From assembly GCA_002492725.1 (NCBI GenBank), contig DLAF01000037.1:10984-74983 (forward strand): 64,000 bases of DNA, read 5' to 3'. Made by a program: the position numbers and the translations under genes. Every line of letters starts with the position of its first letter. The first letter of the stretch is position 1. Shown piece by piece: positions 24,348 through 33,724 of the stretch. This stretch comes from Lachnospiraceae bacterium UBA7054 (GTDB taxonomy: Bacteria > Bacillota > Clostridia > Lachnospirales > Lachnospiraceae). Below the pieces are notes generated by a model. That model had not been told where the DNA came from. It did no database searches and was given only the letters and a program-made list of their open reading frames with translations.

Positions 24348-25622
24348 TTATGGTCGTACCTGCCCATTCCCCGTAATCTGGTATTTGTAAGAAGTAAGCT
24401 CCTTAAGCCCCATCGGACCTCTGGCGTGGAGCTTCTGGGTACTGATGCCGATCTCCGCACCAAAACCGAATTCAAAACCGTCGGTAAACCGAGTGGAAGC
24501 ATTTACATAGACGCAGGCGGCGTCCACCTCCTGCAAAAATTTCTCCGCGCGCTTCTTATCTTCTGTCAGAATGGCATCGGAGTGCCCGGTATTGTAGCGG
24601 TTAATGTGCGTGATAGCCTCCTCCAGAGAGGAAACGGTCTTTGCGGAGACAATCAGATCAAGATATTCTCTTCCGTAATCTTCCTCGGCTGCCGGAAGCG
24701 CTCCCGGTATTTTTTTCAGTACTGTCTCGTCACCCCGGATCTCCACCTGTTTTGCAAAAAGCGCCTCTCCTAACAGGGGCAGAAAGCTGTCTGCGATCTT
24801 CTCGTGGATCAACAATGACTCGCAGGCGTTGCAGACACCGATTCGCTGCGTCTTCGCATTGACGATAATAGGAATCGCCTTGTCAAAGTCTGCCGTCTCA
24901 TCCACAAAGATATGGCAGTTGCCCGTGCCCGTCTCAATTACGGGTATGGTACTGTTCTCCACCACGGAACGAATCAGACCCGCACCGCCTCGGGGAATCA
25001 GCAGATCCACATGGGATTTCAACCGCATAAAAGCGGTAGTCACTGCCCTGTCATTATTTTCAATAAGTTGAAATGCGTTCTCGTCAATCCGTTGTACGGC
25101 GAGAGCCTCTCTGATCACCTCCGTAATCGCTTTGTTTGAATAAAACGCAGCAGTACCGCCCTTTAAGATTACGGCATTCCCCGTCTTAAAACCAAGTCCG
25201 AAGGCATCCACCGTCACATTGGGTCTCGCTTCGCAGATAATACCGATAACTCCCATGGGCACACGCACTTTTTCAATATGGAGCCCGTTCGGTCTGTCAA
25301 ATGCCTCCATGAGCTCTCCTACAGGATCGGGCAGATCTGCGATCTGCCGCAATCCTTCCGCCATGGCTTCTATTCTTTGGGGCGTCAGTTTTAGGCGGTC
25401 TAACAGCCCTTGTGCCATTCCATCCTTCTGCGCGTTCTGGTAATCTTTATCATTCGCCGCAAGAAGTCTGTCCGTCGCTTTCACGAGCGCCTCTGCCGAT
25501 GCGGCAAGCGCCTTGTTTTTCTCCTCCGTGGTAAGCCGCTGCAAACCGGACTTTGCTTCTTGCGCCTTTGTCCCGAGGGATTCCAAATATTCGTTGATTT
25601 CCGTCATTCCCGCTGTTTCCAT
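24348..25622 (-). CDS. proA: Gamma-glutamyl phosphate reductase
   Basis: NADPH-dependent reduction of gamma-glutamyl phosphate to glutamate semialdehyde, the second step of proline synthesis. 424 aa, aldehyde-dehydrogenase superfamily. Diagnostic stretches: VRVPMGVIGIICEARPNVTV, AVILKGGTAAFYSN, the catalytic Cys in RIGVCNACESLL, and the C-terminal EIGISTQKLHARGPMGL. The ATG at 25622 has GGAGG 9 bp upstream. It is the last gene of proB-DUF896-fau-proA. Confidence 0.97.
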   Translation of the reverse strand: METAGMTEINEYLESLGTKAQEAKSGLQRLTTEEKNKALAASAEALVKATDRLLAANDKDYQNAQKDGMAQGLLDRLKLTPQRIEAMAEGLRQIADLPDPVGELMEAFDRPNGLHIEKVRVPMGVIGIICEARPNVTVDAFGLGFKTGNAVILKGGTAAFYSNKAITEVIREALAVQRIDENAFQLIENNDRAVTTAFMRLKSHVDLLIPRGGAGLIRSVVENSTIPVIETGTGNCHIFVDETADFDKAIPIIVNAKTQRIGVCNACESLLIHEKIADSFLPLLGEALFAKQVEIRGDETVLKKIPGALPAAEEDYGREYLDLIVSAKTVSSLEEAITHINRYNTGHSDAILTEDKKRAEKFLQEVDAACVYVNASTRFTDGFEFGFGAEIGISTQKLHARGPMGLKELTSYKYQITGNGQVRP

Positions 25623-25688
25623 GTATCTTTTCCTCCATAATCTCTGTTTCAGATTTTATGCGCAGATTTACAAACCTTACTCCCTTTT

Positions 25689-26411
25689 TCAACCGATGAT
25701 CTCTGTCTCCGTGATAATCTGTTCGGGGCGGATATCGTGTGTCTCCCAGGGGATTTCATCAAAGATCTGACAGCTGTACGCGAGCGCAACCGTCATACAT
25801 TTCATCCGCAGCTGTTTAGCCGCATCCGTATCCGCCTGCAAACATGCCTCCGCATTGACATGTTCACCGCCCTGTTGCAATCCCTCCAAATATCTGTCAT
25901 AAAAACCGCCGCCGTACCCAATCCTGTGACAGGCTCTGTCAAAGGCCGCTCCCGGCAGACAAATCAGAGTGCATTGACTCATGCAGTCAGCACTCCATTC
26001 GGAAAACGACTGTCCGTTTGCCGGCTCCAAAATCCCCCGATAGCCTGTCGAGAGGTCATCCACAGAAAAAATGCGGTAAAATGCCATTTCCTTCCCCATG
26101 ACCTTCGGTGCAAATACCGCCTTTTTATCCGTAAATGCCCGTTTCAGCAAATGAAAGGTATCCACTTCGCTGCGGAAACTGATATACGTCAGGATTGCGG
26201 CCGCATCTTGATAACAGGACAGGGTTGTGAGATTTTTTATGATCATTTCACTATAATCTCTGCGCTGTTTTGTCGTCAGACTGTCCCTCGCTGCCAGAGC
26301 CGCCTCACGAAATCGTTTCTTTTCCGCCGCCTGTTCATTTGCTGTTGCAGACTTCGCGCTTCCCTGTTTTTTCTCCGTTTGCACAGTTTCCCGTTTCACA
26401 CGCTCATCCAT
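25689..26411 (-). CDS. 5-formyltetrahydrofolate cyclo-ligase family protein
   Basis: Predicted to convert 5-formyl-THF to 5,10-methenyl-THF with ATP. From the ATG at 26411 it has 240 aa. The first 30 residues are a polar extension, then RFREAALAARDSLTTKQR begins the domain, with ILTYISFRSEVDTF, the substrate/ATP region LICLPGAAFDRACHRIGYGG and GFYDRYL as hallmarks. The ATG overlaps the DUF896 stop by 8 bp (ATGGATGA). Its place between proB and proA is not functionally obvious, but it complements fhs, folD and metH in the same window. Confidence 0.9.
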   Translation of the reverse strand: MDERVKRETVQTEKKQGSAKSATANEQAAEKKRFREAALAARDSLTTKQRRDYSEMIIKNLTTLSCYQDAAAILTYISFRSEVDTFHLLKRAFTDKKAVFAPKVMGKEMAFYRIFSVDDLSTGYRGILEPANGQSFSEWSADCMSQCTLICLPGAAFDRACHRIGYGGGFYDRYLEGLQQGGEHVNAEACLQADTDAAKQLRMKCMTVALAYSCQIFDEIPWETHDIRPEQIITETEIIG

Positions 26412-26619
26412 GCCGCTTCTTCTCACTAAGTTTCGTAATGCTGCCGTCTTTCTCAACAATAGAAATATTGTCAAGCTGCCCTTTCAGATTCGCGCGCACA
26501 TTGGCAACATATGCCTGCCGCAGCGCCGCCTGCTCTTCCTTTTCCCCGGGAGTCAGTCCTTCCGCCTGGGATTTATGGTATAATTCATTGATTCGCGCCG
26601 TCATTTGTTCTACGTTCAT
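26404..26619 (-). CDS. DUF896 (UPF0291, YnzC-type) protein
   Basis: 71-aa protein. The N-terminal helix pair (ARINELYHKSQAEGLTPGEK, EQAALRQAYVANVRANLKG) is the DUF896 signature. In B. subtilis the family member YnzC is encoded with SOS-related genes, but its function is unknown. Here it sits between proB and the folate cyclo-ligase gene. The C-terminus is extended by about 25 residues beyond the helical pair. Confidence 0.92.
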   Translation of the reverse strand: MNVEQMTARINELYHKSQAEGLTPGEKEEQAALRQAYVANVRANLKGQLDNISIVEKDGSITKLSEKKRHG

Positions 26620-26642
26620 ATGCCGGTTACCTTCTTTTCATC

Positions 26643-27500
26643 TTAATGTGCGTGCATCTGCTGCACATAGAGCGGCAGATCAAATTCCTCATCCTTATGC
26701 GCCAAAAACAGCGTTCCGATATTCTGCCCGCTTAAGATTCTATGAATCACCTTGATGTCTTTACTGTTGGCAATCACCATATCCACCCCGGTGTTGCTGG
26801 CAATCTTAGCCGCCTGCAGTTTGGTGGTCATACCGCCGGTGCCCACACTGCTTCCGGTGGACGCCTTGCCCATATTCATCAACTCATCCGTCAGTTCCTC
26901 CACCACTTCAATATACTTGACATTCGGGTTGGTTCGGGGATCGTCGGTGTAAAGGCCGTCGATATCCGACAGCAAAAGGAGCGCGTCCGCCTCCACCAAA
27001 GCGGCCACAATTGCCGAAAGGGTATCATTGTCACCGATTTCAATCTCGTAAGTCGCTATGGTATCGTTTTCATTCACGATCGGAATCACGCCCAGTTTAA
27101 ACAGCTCCGCAAAGGTGTTTCGGGCGTTGTAGCGGTTTAAATTATCCACGATCGTGTTTTTCGTCATCAAAATCTGAGCCGCCACCTGATTGTACTCGGC
27201 AAAGATCTTCTGGTAAACCATCATCAGTCTGGCCTGTCCTACCGCGGCACACGCCTGCTTAACGGCAATGGGATTATCCTCCTCACGGTTTGGCAAAATG
27301 GCCTTCTCTCCCACGGCGATCGCGCCGGAGGTGACAAGCACCACATCCTTTCCCATGTTTCTTAAGTTACAAAGTTCACGCACCAGCACGTCCAGCTTTG
27401 TATAATCCAAATCACCCGTCTCCTTATGCTGTAAGGAGGAGGAACCGATCTTTACCACAATTCGTTTCTTATTTTCCAATAAAGCTTTTCTGTTTACCAT
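26643..27500 (-). CDS. proB: Glutamate 5-kinase (short form, no PUA domain)
   Basis: Phosphorylates glutamate in the first step of proline synthesis. 285 aa: the amino-acid-kinase domain only (RIVVKIGSSSLQ, LVTSGAIAVGE, IPIVNENDT, GTGGMTTKLQAAKIA). The C-terminal PUA domain of the approximately 370-aa enzymes is absent, as in many Firmicutes. Feedback inhibition by proline resides in the kinase domain, so it may persist. First gene of the proline operon. Confidence 0.96.
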   Translation of the reverse strand: MVNRKALLENKKRIVVKIGSSSLQHKETGDLDYTKLDVLVRELCNLRNMGKDVVLVTSGAIAVGEKAILPNREEDNPIAVKQACAAVGQARLMMVYQKIFAEYNQVAAQILMTKNTIVDNLNRYNARNTFAELFKLGVIPIVNENDTIATYEIEIGDNDTLSAIVAALVEADALLLLSDIDGLYTDDPRTNPNVKYIEVVEELTDELMNMGKASTGSSVGTGGMTTKLQAAKIASNTGVDMVIANSKDIKVIHRILSGQNIGTLFLAHKDEEFDLPLYVQQMHAH

Positions 27501-27544
27501 TTTATATAATCCTCATATTTTTCCGCAGTTTATTTCCGCATTGC

Positions 27545-27567
27545 AAGCTCGAAAAACCTTCGAGCTT
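27545..27567. other. 9-bp perfect inverted repeat upstream of proB
   Basis: AAGCTCGAA (27545-27553), 5-nt loop, TTCGAGCTT (27559-27567). It lies between the FAD-dehydrogenase start region and proB. There is no T tract on either side, so a terminator is unlikely. It could be an operator or an mRNA leader hairpin. Confidence 0.5.
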
Positions 27568-27597
27568 CCCCGCATTTATTTCTCGATTGCTCACTGC

Positions 27598-29325
27598 TCA
27601 TTGCTTTCCACAGTTTACCACAGGATGATAAGTTGATGCAAGTTTCTCCGCAATCAGGATGCCGTCCATGGCTGCCGAGGTGATACCGCCCGCATAGCCA
27701 GCACCTTCTCCACAGGGATATAGCCCGCGGATGGCGGACTGCCCCGTCTCATCCCGCAGGATCCGCACCGGGGAGGAGGTACGGCTCTCAACGCCGGAAA
27801 GAAAAGCGTCCCCATCGTCAAACCCCGGCATGGTTTGACCAATTAAGTCAATCCCTTCCACAAGCGCCTGATTCAGCGTATCGGGGAGGATATCATGCAC
27901 CGGTGCGAAGCACCAGGCTCCTTTGATGGCGGGTGCAAACGCAGGATAACGCTTTCGCAGGGAACCTTCCATCCCGCCTGCTGTCTGCGCACCCGACATC
28001 CATGCGTTTTCCGCGCCGCCTGTTTGCATTTCCGCTGCAGCACTGTCCTGCATCCTGGCGCGGATGGCCGTGCGAAACGCACCGTAACGCTCCACGGGTA
28101 CTGCTCCCTTGCCGATCTCATATGCCTTTTCTTCAAGCATCCTCTGAAAAGCAATGCCCGCAAGAGGCCCTTCACCGCCGAAATCTTCCGGTGTCACGGT
28201 AACGATCATCGCGCTGTTGCTGTTTTTGCCGTCCCGACCGCTGTAACTCATGCCGTTTATCGCCGTCCTTCCCGGTTCTGAGGAGGCGTTCACCACATAG
28301 CCGCCCGGACACATACAAAAAGAATAGACGCCTCTGCCGGAACTTGTCTTTGCCGTCACTCTGTAAGGTGCGGCAGACAGAAAGGCAGCCTGTTCTCCAT
28401 ATTGCAGAAGGTCAATCATCTCTTTCGGGTGCTCCATGCGAAGTCCTACCGCAAAAGCCTTGGCCTCCATAGGCACCTGCTGGGATAGAAGCGTCTGAAC
28501 GGTGTCTCTCGCACTGTGTCCGATAGCCAGCACCACCGCGCTGCCGGAAAGAGGCTGTCCGTTTGCCGTCACCCCCACAACGCATCCATCCTTAAGTAAA
28601 AGTGCCTCCGCCTGCGTCTCAAACCGGATTTCCCCGCCCATGGCAAGGATCCGCTTTCGCAGATTTTCCACCACTTTGACTAAAACATCCGTACCGATGT
28701 GGGGTTTGGCGTCATAGAGAATCGCTTCGGGTGCACCTGCCTCCACAAAAATACGCAAAACCTCGCGCTGCCTGCCGCAAAAATCCTTGACTGTAGTGGT
28801 CAATTTTCCGTCGGAAAAAGTTCCCGCGCCGCCTTCTCCAAACTGCACGTTGGAAGCAGGATCGAGAACCCCTTCCCGCCAGAAACGCTCTATATCGGCA
28901 AGCCGTTTATGTACCTCTTTTCCCCGTTCCAAAAGGATGGGCCGATAGCCTGCCTTTGCCAGCATATAACCGCAAAAAAGGCCTGCCGGCCCCATGCCGA
29001 TAATGATGGGAGGCGCCGTAAGCTGTTTTTCACCGGGCTGCACAAACTGATAAGGCTTTTCTTTGACCGCCCGGATCTGCCCTTCCTTTCCCCGAAAGCG
29101 CTTCAAAAGCTGCGCCTCGTTTTCGACCTTCACATCCACGGTATATACATAATAAAGGTCGGGTTTTTTCCTGGCATCGATGGATCGTCTGACGATGGTA
29201 AGCGAAAGAACGGCCGACTGATCTGTGCGCAGAAGTTTTGCAGCCCGTTCGGCCAGCTGTCTTTGCACCTGCGTATCTGTCTCTTTTCCCGTAACGGGTA
29301 TCTTGATCTGACTGATGCGTATCAT
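27598..29325 (-). CDS. FAD-dependent dehydrogenase (COG2509-type)
   Basis: 575 aa from ATG at 29325. An N-terminal domain of about 95 residues (MIRISQIKIPVTGKETD) precedes an FAD-binding Rossmann motif (IIIGMGPAGLFCGYMLAKAG) at about 104-123. Further flavoprotein motifs are VQFGEGGAGTFSDGKL and, near the C-terminus, GLYPCGEGAGYAGGITSAAM. Homologues are usually annotated as uncharacterised FAD dehydrogenases; substrate unknown. Its ATG overlaps the preceding gene's stop by four bases (ATGA), so the two flavoproteins are translationally coupled and may act together. Confidence 0.9.
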   Translation of the reverse strand: MIRISQIKIPVTGKETDTQVQRQLAERAAKLLRTDQSAVLSLTIVRRSIDARKKPDLYYVYTVDVKVENEAQLLKRFRGKEGQIRAVKEKPYQFVQPGEKQLTAPPIIIGMGPAGLFCGYMLAKAGYRPILLERGKEVHKRLADIERFWREGVLDPASNVQFGEGGAGTFSDGKLTTTVKDFCGRQREVLRIFVEAGAPEAILYDAKPHIGTDVLVKVVENLRKRILAMGGEIRFETQAEALLLKDGCVVGVTANGQPLSGSAVVLAIGHSARDTVQTLLSQQVPMEAKAFAVGLRMEHPKEMIDLLQYGEQAAFLSAAPYRVTAKTSSGRGVYSFCMCPGGYVVNASSEPGRTAINGMSYSGRDGKNSNSAMIVTVTPEDFGGEGPLAGIAFQRMLEEKAYEIGKGAVPVERYGAFRTAIRARMQDSAAAEMQTGGAENAWMSGAQTAGGMEGSLRKRYPAFAPAIKGAWCFAPVHDILPDTLNQALVEGIDLIGQTMPGFDDGDAFLSGVESRTSSPVRILRDETGQSAIRGLYPCGEGAGYAGGITSAAMDGILIAEKLASTYHPVVNCGKQ

Positions 29326-30578
29326 GACCTCCTGCCTCCCCCTTCCTTCCGTATGCCAACGCTTTTCGATAGAGCCGCCGCTTCCCCTGCCGCCGCGCCG
29401 CTCGCGAAGGCCCATTGCAGATTATAGCCGCCACAGATCCCGTCCACGTCGAGGATTTCACCCGCAAAGTAAAGTCCCGGAATTTTCTTGCTCATCATAT
29501 CTTCCGCCACCTCGCTACAGTCCACACCGCCCGCACACACCTGCGCCCTGTCAAAGCCGTTCGTATCCGTAATCTGTGTCTCAATGCCCAGATAAAGGCG
29601 GCACAGACGCTCAAAAGCCACAGCTTCCACTGCTTTTGCCCGCTCATTCTCCCGAATGCCCGCAAGTTTTAACAGGAGATGAGTTATCTTTTTGTTGACT
29701 ATTCCAGTCAAGAATACCGCCATCTCATCCTCAGGCCTTTCCGCAAGTCTTTTTCGAAAATAATCCCTGCAGGTCTCCCTGTCAAAATCCGGCAGAAAAG
29801 AGACGCGGGCCGTCACGCGCTTTTTCTCCTGCAGGGCTCTCGCGGCATGGCGGCTTATCTGGAAGACCGGGATCCCGGAGAGTCCGTAATCCGTAAGCTG
29901 GAGTTCGCCCCGCTCAGAAGCCGTCTCCTCTTCCTCTACGAAAAGCGTCACCTTCGCATCACATCGCACTCCCGCCACCTGTTTGAAAAATGTTTCTTTG
30001 CATCGAAGCGCACATAAGGCAGGAACGGGTGTCACGATCAGATGCCCCAGCTGCTCTGCTAATGTAAAGCCGTTTCCGTCTGAGCCTGTCTCCGGCGCGG
30101 CACAGCCTCCGCAGGCAAGAATCACGGCATCGTAAGCTGTTTTATCGGGTGTGAGAAAAAATTTTCCGTTCTGTGGGCGGACTTCAGCGATCCGCTTTCC
30201 CGTATGTACCGTGATGCGCTGTCTGTCAAGTTCATATCGCAGAAGATCAAGCACACAAGAAGCCTGATCACTTGCAGGATACAGGTAACCCTCCCTGCTC
30301 TTGATGCGCATACCAATCGCTTCAAAAAAAGCGATTGTCCAGTCTGTTCCGAAACATTCCAGGATCTGTTTCGCTAATGCTTTGCCGCTGCCATGATAAT
30401 ACTGCGCCCCCATCCGCTCATTGGAAAAATTGCATCTGCCGTTTCCCGTAGAGAGAATCTTTTTCCCCACTCTGTCGTTTCCCTCGTAGAGTGTGACAAA
30501 GGCCCCGGCCTTAGCCGCACGGATAGCCGCCGTCATACCTGCCGGACCGCCGCCGATCACTGCAATCTTACTGCCCAT
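29322..30578 (-). CDS. NAD(P)/FAD-dependent oxidoreductase, HI0933/BaiN family
   Basis: 418-aa flavoprotein of the family variously named aminoacetone oxidase-like, YhiN or BaiN/RdsA. Motifs: AVIGGGPAGMTAAIRAAKAG at the N-terminus, GKKILSTGNGRCNFSN (family signature), the inserted middle domain (LPDFDRETCRDYFRKRL) and C-terminal GLYFAGEILDVDGICGGYNL. Members named BaiN are linked to bile-acid dehydroxylation in gut Clostridia, but the family is broad and this name should not be carried over without further evidence. Coupled to the next FAD enzyme. Confidence 0.92.
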   Translation of the reverse strand: MGSKIAVIGGGPAGMTAAIRAAKAGAFVTLYEGNDRVGKKILSTGNGRCNFSNERMGAQYYHGSGKALAKQILECFGTDWTIAFFEAIGMRIKSREGYLYPASDQASCVLDLLRYELDRQRITVHTGKRIAEVRPQNGKFFLTPDKTAYDAVILACGGCAAPETGSDGNGFTLAEQLGHLIVTPVPALCALRCKETFFKQVAGVRCDAKVTLFVEEEETASERGELQLTDYGLSGIPVFQISRHAARALQEKKRVTARVSFLPDFDRETCRDYFRKRLAERPEDEMAVFLTGIVNKKITHLLLKLAGIRENERAKAVEAVAFERLCRLYLGIETQITDTNGFDRAQVCAGGVDCSEVAEDMMSKKIPGLYFAGEILDVDGICGGYNLQWAFASGAAAGEAAALSKSVGIRKEGGGRRS

Positions 30579-30637
30579 CGTTTTCCTTTCTGCCGGTCGC
30601 CGCTGCCGGCATGATCCCTGTCGCTCTTCCGCCCTTC

Positions 30638-31336
30638 CTAGCTCGAATAAGACTCCAAAAAAAGATATAACTCCTCTTCACTGGCCACGGGCTTCCCTGC
30701 CATGATTTCCCGTTGCAGGGAATCGGGAAGGCGCTCGAGTAAAATATCTGTGTTCATATAGAGGGTCTGTCCGTCCTCCTCGCAGACAATGATAAAGTGA
30801 TCCGCCACCTTCAGATAAAAATGCTTCGGTTCCTCTTCCCGGTAATATTTGCAGACAGCCACCCTGTCCTTCGAAAAAGCGGTGAGTTCCACTGTCTCAA
30901 ATCCCTGCTCCAGCTCTGTCAAAGGCGGATTCTCGCAGTAAAAAGACATCTCTTCCAGCAATTCCTCACGGGTAAGGCCGATATATTTCACCGGCATCGT
31001 CTCCTGCGTCTGTGTCGCCGTTCCCTTCGTCAGGTTCACATTTTCCACCAGATAGAGCGTGTCCGCCGTCACCACCGGCTCCGGTGTGGCCGCTGCCTCA
31101 ATGACCTGTCCCGCAGGATCCGCTTCCTCCGGTTCATCCGCCACGGAAAGCGGCTGCGCATCCTGTGGTCTTGCCCCGCTTACCCTGTTAGGGTTTGAGG
31201 CAGATGTTCCCGCACTCCTGATATGATAGCGGTTCGGATAAAAAAAATCTTCCGCCTTTAGCGCACCATAGCCGCCAAGTCCCAGCATGACGACAGACAG
31301 AGCCATAAAAAGACTGATACGTTTTACAAGCTTCAT
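30638..31336 (-). CDS. Single-pass exported protein with BofC-like C-terminal domain
   Basis: 232 aa. An N-terminal TM anchor (SLFMALSVVMLGLGGYGAL), a Pro/Ala/Glu-rich linker, and a C-terminal domain of about 75 residues (HFYLKVADHFIIVCEEDGQT, LPDSLQREIMAGKPVASEEE, LYLFLESYSS). The last part resembles the C-terminal domain of the forespore regulator BofC, which in B. subtilis restrains SpoIVB signalling. The resemblance is by eye. The bof-spoIV partners are not in the window. Either a sporulation role or a general envelope role is possible. Confidence 0.75.
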   Translation of the reverse strand: MKLVKRISLFMALSVVMLGLGGYGALKAEDFFYPNRYHIRSAGTSASNPNRVSGARPQDAQPLSVADEPEEADPAGQVIEAAATPEPVVTADTLYLVENVNLTKGTATQTQETMPVKYIGLTREELLEEMSFYCENPPLTELEQGFETVELTAFSKDRVAVCKYYREEEPKHFYLKVADHFIIVCEEDGQTLYMNTDILLERLPDSLQREIMAGKPVASEEELYLFLESYSS

Positions 31337-31408
31337 TCCGTTTTAGACCTCTCTTGTCGGATTTCCTGTAATCAGTATCAGCCGATTCCAAACTTTTATG
31401 CATCTAAC

Positions 31409-33055
31409 TTATAAAACACCGATGTTTCTGCCAAGTAAAATGAAAAGAAAACCAAGTGGTATCTCATGCAGTTCCGCCTCCCCGATCACCCGCAGAAGCA
31501 TGAGCAGGAAAATATAGAAAAACAGTCCTACCAACAGCGCAATCAAAATGGTAAGCGCATTCCCCGCCAAATCCGCAAGCGCCATGGCGATCAGATAGAC
31601 TAAAATGCCGGATACTGCGGCCGCGGCAAAGGGAAATGCAAGTCCCGAAAACCAGTCCATCTTAAATTTGACATGTCTGTTTAAGAGGACATAGGCACAG
31701 ACCATATAAACGCCAAAAAAGAGGATCAATGCGCAGAGCAGTCCATCCATCCCCATGTGCATCTTCCGCAGCAAAAACCAGGCCAAAAGCAGATGCACCA
31801 CAAAGGCACCCGCCGAAGTCAAAAGCAGCTCCTTCACAAAATGAAGCTGGTATAAAAGCTGCCCGAACAGAAAGCAGAAGACAAACAGTACGATCAGCGC
31901 CGCACCCTTTTGCAGCCAGCCCGCAAGTACGGATACCTGAGCCGTCGCCTTTCCATAGCAGCAGGACGCAAACGGTTTTGCCAGAGCCGCCAGATAGATG
32001 GCTGTCGGAAAGGCCGCTATGGAAGCATTCCGAATCACCTTGCCGATCCGTTCCCGCATATTGCGGTATTCCTCACGCTCGTAGGCGCTGCCAATCTTTC
32101 CGATGTGGCCGTGTACGAACAGGCAGGCAAAGGCAGCTCCCATTCCCAAAAGGGGAACCAGCTTACCGTAATAGCAGCCCCACTGCGCCGTGCGTACTTC
32201 TCCCTGTTCGGTCACGTTCAGGCAGTAATTCAAAAAGCGCTGGTCAACCAGGATATAGAGATTGGAAATGACTGCGATCAGGGCAGGCGGAACCAGATTT
32301 GCAAGCAGCAGGCGCTGCAGTTCAAAGCGGGTCTCCGCCCGTCTGCTGTTATCCTGTCCCGGCCGTCCTTTCAGAACGCTTGCGTAGATGACATAGCAAA
32401 ACAGAAGATGCAGTATGGCAACGATCTGTGAAAGCATCACACCCAGCATGGCACCGAGTGCGCCATAGGCATAGGCATGCGCCTCAAGGTGCTTTAAGGC
32501 CGCTACCTTCTCCCCGTAAGCGTAAAAAGCCCTGCCCGCAAACACCGCACCGATGATCATGAACAGCTTTTCGATGTATTGGGAATGTGCTACGATGACA
32601 TTCATCCCATAGCCGTTAAAATATCCCCTGAAAACGCCCACAAACGATGCCAGAAAAATCGCCGGCGAAGCCGCAAGAAGCGCCATACGGCAAAGCGGTT
32701 CCAAAACCAGGATATCAGCAATCCATAAGGAGAGGAACAGGGTAATAAGCGCCATCAGACCGCCCAAGATCAAATTCATGAGAAAAGCAGTCCGAAAGGC
32801 CTTGCGCGCATTGCGGAAGCGCTCCCGCTTTACGCGGTAACGGATGATTCCCGAAACGGATCGTGACATCGCAAAGGAAACGACCAATGTAGTCAATATA
32901 AAAACCTCAAAGGCCGGCGCTAAAAGCCCAACCCCTGCATCTCCTATCACCCGAGAAAGCGGGATCCGCAGGAAGAACAGCATGATATAAGACACAAGTC
33001 CCGCCGAGAGGACAATCCTGTTTTTCAGATTTCCGACAATCCATTGTACACTCAT
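31409..33055 (-). CDS. SpoVB/MurJ-like flippase family membrane protein
   Basis: 548 aa, about 14 predicted TM helices, MATE/MOP superfamily. N-terminal NRIVLSAGLVSYIMLFFLRI, then PLSRVIGDAGVGLLAPAFEV, matches the polysaccharide-transport/SpoVB group, in which members flip lipid-linked precursors for cortex or capsule. ASFVGVFRGYFNGYGMNVIV resembles the SpoVB-type RGxFqG motif. Together with YqfC/D, BofC-like and SpoIIIE-like proteins it supports a spore-forming lineage. The exact cargo is unknown. The 162 bp before the gene hold A-T rich promoter-like sequence only. Confidence 0.85.
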   Translation of the reverse strand: MSVQWIVGNLKNRIVLSAGLVSYIMLFFLRIPLSRVIGDAGVGLLAPAFEVFILTTLVVSFAMSRSVSGIIRYRVKRERFRNARKAFRTAFLMNLILGGLMALITLFLSLWIADILVLEPLCRMALLAASPAIFLASFVGVFRGYFNGYGMNVIVAHSQYIEKLFMIIGAVFAGRAFYAYGEKVAALKHLEAHAYAYGALGAMLGVMLSQIVAILHLLFCYVIYASVLKGRPGQDNSRRAETRFELQRLLLANLVPPALIAVISNLYILVDQRFLNYCLNVTEQGEVRTAQWGCYYGKLVPLLGMGAAFACLFVHGHIGKIGSAYEREEYRNMRERIGKVIRNASIAAFPTAIYLAALAKPFASCCYGKATAQVSVLAGWLQKGAALIVLFVFCFLFGQLLYQLHFVKELLLTSAGAFVVHLLLAWFLLRKMHMGMDGLLCALILFFGVYMVCAYVLLNRHVKFKMDWFSGLAFPFAAAAVSGILVYLIAMALADLAGNALTILIALLVGLFFYIFLLMLLRVIGEAELHEIPLGFLFILLGRNIGVL

Positions 33056-33217
33056 ATTTCATCCATTCTATAGTTAACAACATTAAACATTTCGTTTTCG
33101 GCCTTGTAGTAGCTTTCGTATATGGCTTCGACAAGAGACGGAAACAGAAATTTGTTATGTCGTTTACTATAATATACAGTACATTCTGCACATGCAGCAT
33201 ATTTGCAGTTTCTTCCC

Positions 33218-33724
33218 TCAGGGGCAGTCTCTTGTGATGCCGAGCTTTTGCAAAACAGCCTCCTGTTTTTCCTCCATCAGCCGTGCCTCCCCCGCTTCCA
33301 TATGATCGTAACCGCATAAGTGATAGAGACTGTGTGCCAGAAGGAAAGAAAATTCCCGCAGTACGCTGTGCCCATACTCTTTCGCCTGCGCTTCCATCCG
33401 TTCAAGATTTAAAATGATATCTCCCAGAAGCAGTTCGCCGCTGTCAGGATCGAAACAGTCCGCATAAGTTGTCTCTACACCGGAAAAATCACCGGGTTTT
33501 TCAAAGTCCAGATTAGGAAAAGACAGCACATCCGTCTCCGCATCCGTGTTCCTGAAATTACGATTGTATTCTAAAATCCCCGCGCCGTCCGTCAAAAGAA
33601 GATTTACCGAAGCCTCATAGGGACAGCCTTCCACGGTAAGGACTGCCTCCATCACGTCGGACAAAATCTTCTCCGCCGAAAAGGGCAGGATTTTCTCTGT
33701 CTCATTTTCAACGTAAAAAGTCAT
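33218..33724 (-). CDS. ybeY: Endoribonuclease YbeY (rRNA maturation factor)
   Basis: Zinc-dependent RNase acting in 16S rRNA 3'-end maturation and 70S quality control. 168 aa. The metal site is HSLYHLCGYDH (His131, 135, 141), the family's H-x3-H-x5-H motif with Ser in place of the usual first Gly. DVLSFPNLDF is also characteristic. It overlaps the end of the PgpH-like gene by 17 bp, preserving the phoH-pgpH-ybeY order known from Bacillus and Clostridia. era and dgkA, which often follow, are not here. Confidence 0.96.
   Translation of the reverse strand: MTFYVENETEKILPFSAEKILSDVMEAVLTVEGCPYEASVNLLLTDGAGILEYNRNFRNTDAETDVLSFPNLDFEKPGDFSGVETTYADCFDPDSGELLLGDIILNLERMEAQAKEYGHSVLREFSFLLAHSLYHLCGYDHMEAGEARLMEEKQEAVLQKLGITRDCP

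Noticed and set aside
29322..30578. Assigning bile-acid 7-dehydroxylation (BaiN) to the HI0933-family flavoprotein.
   Set aside because: The family is widespread and no other bai genes are in the window.
11545..33083. The 13-mer TTGTTAACTATAG near 11548 (plus) and 33071-33083 (minus) as a shared regulatory box.
   Set aside because: Dozens of 13-mer pairs are expected by chance in both strands of the window. No consistent spacing to promoters.
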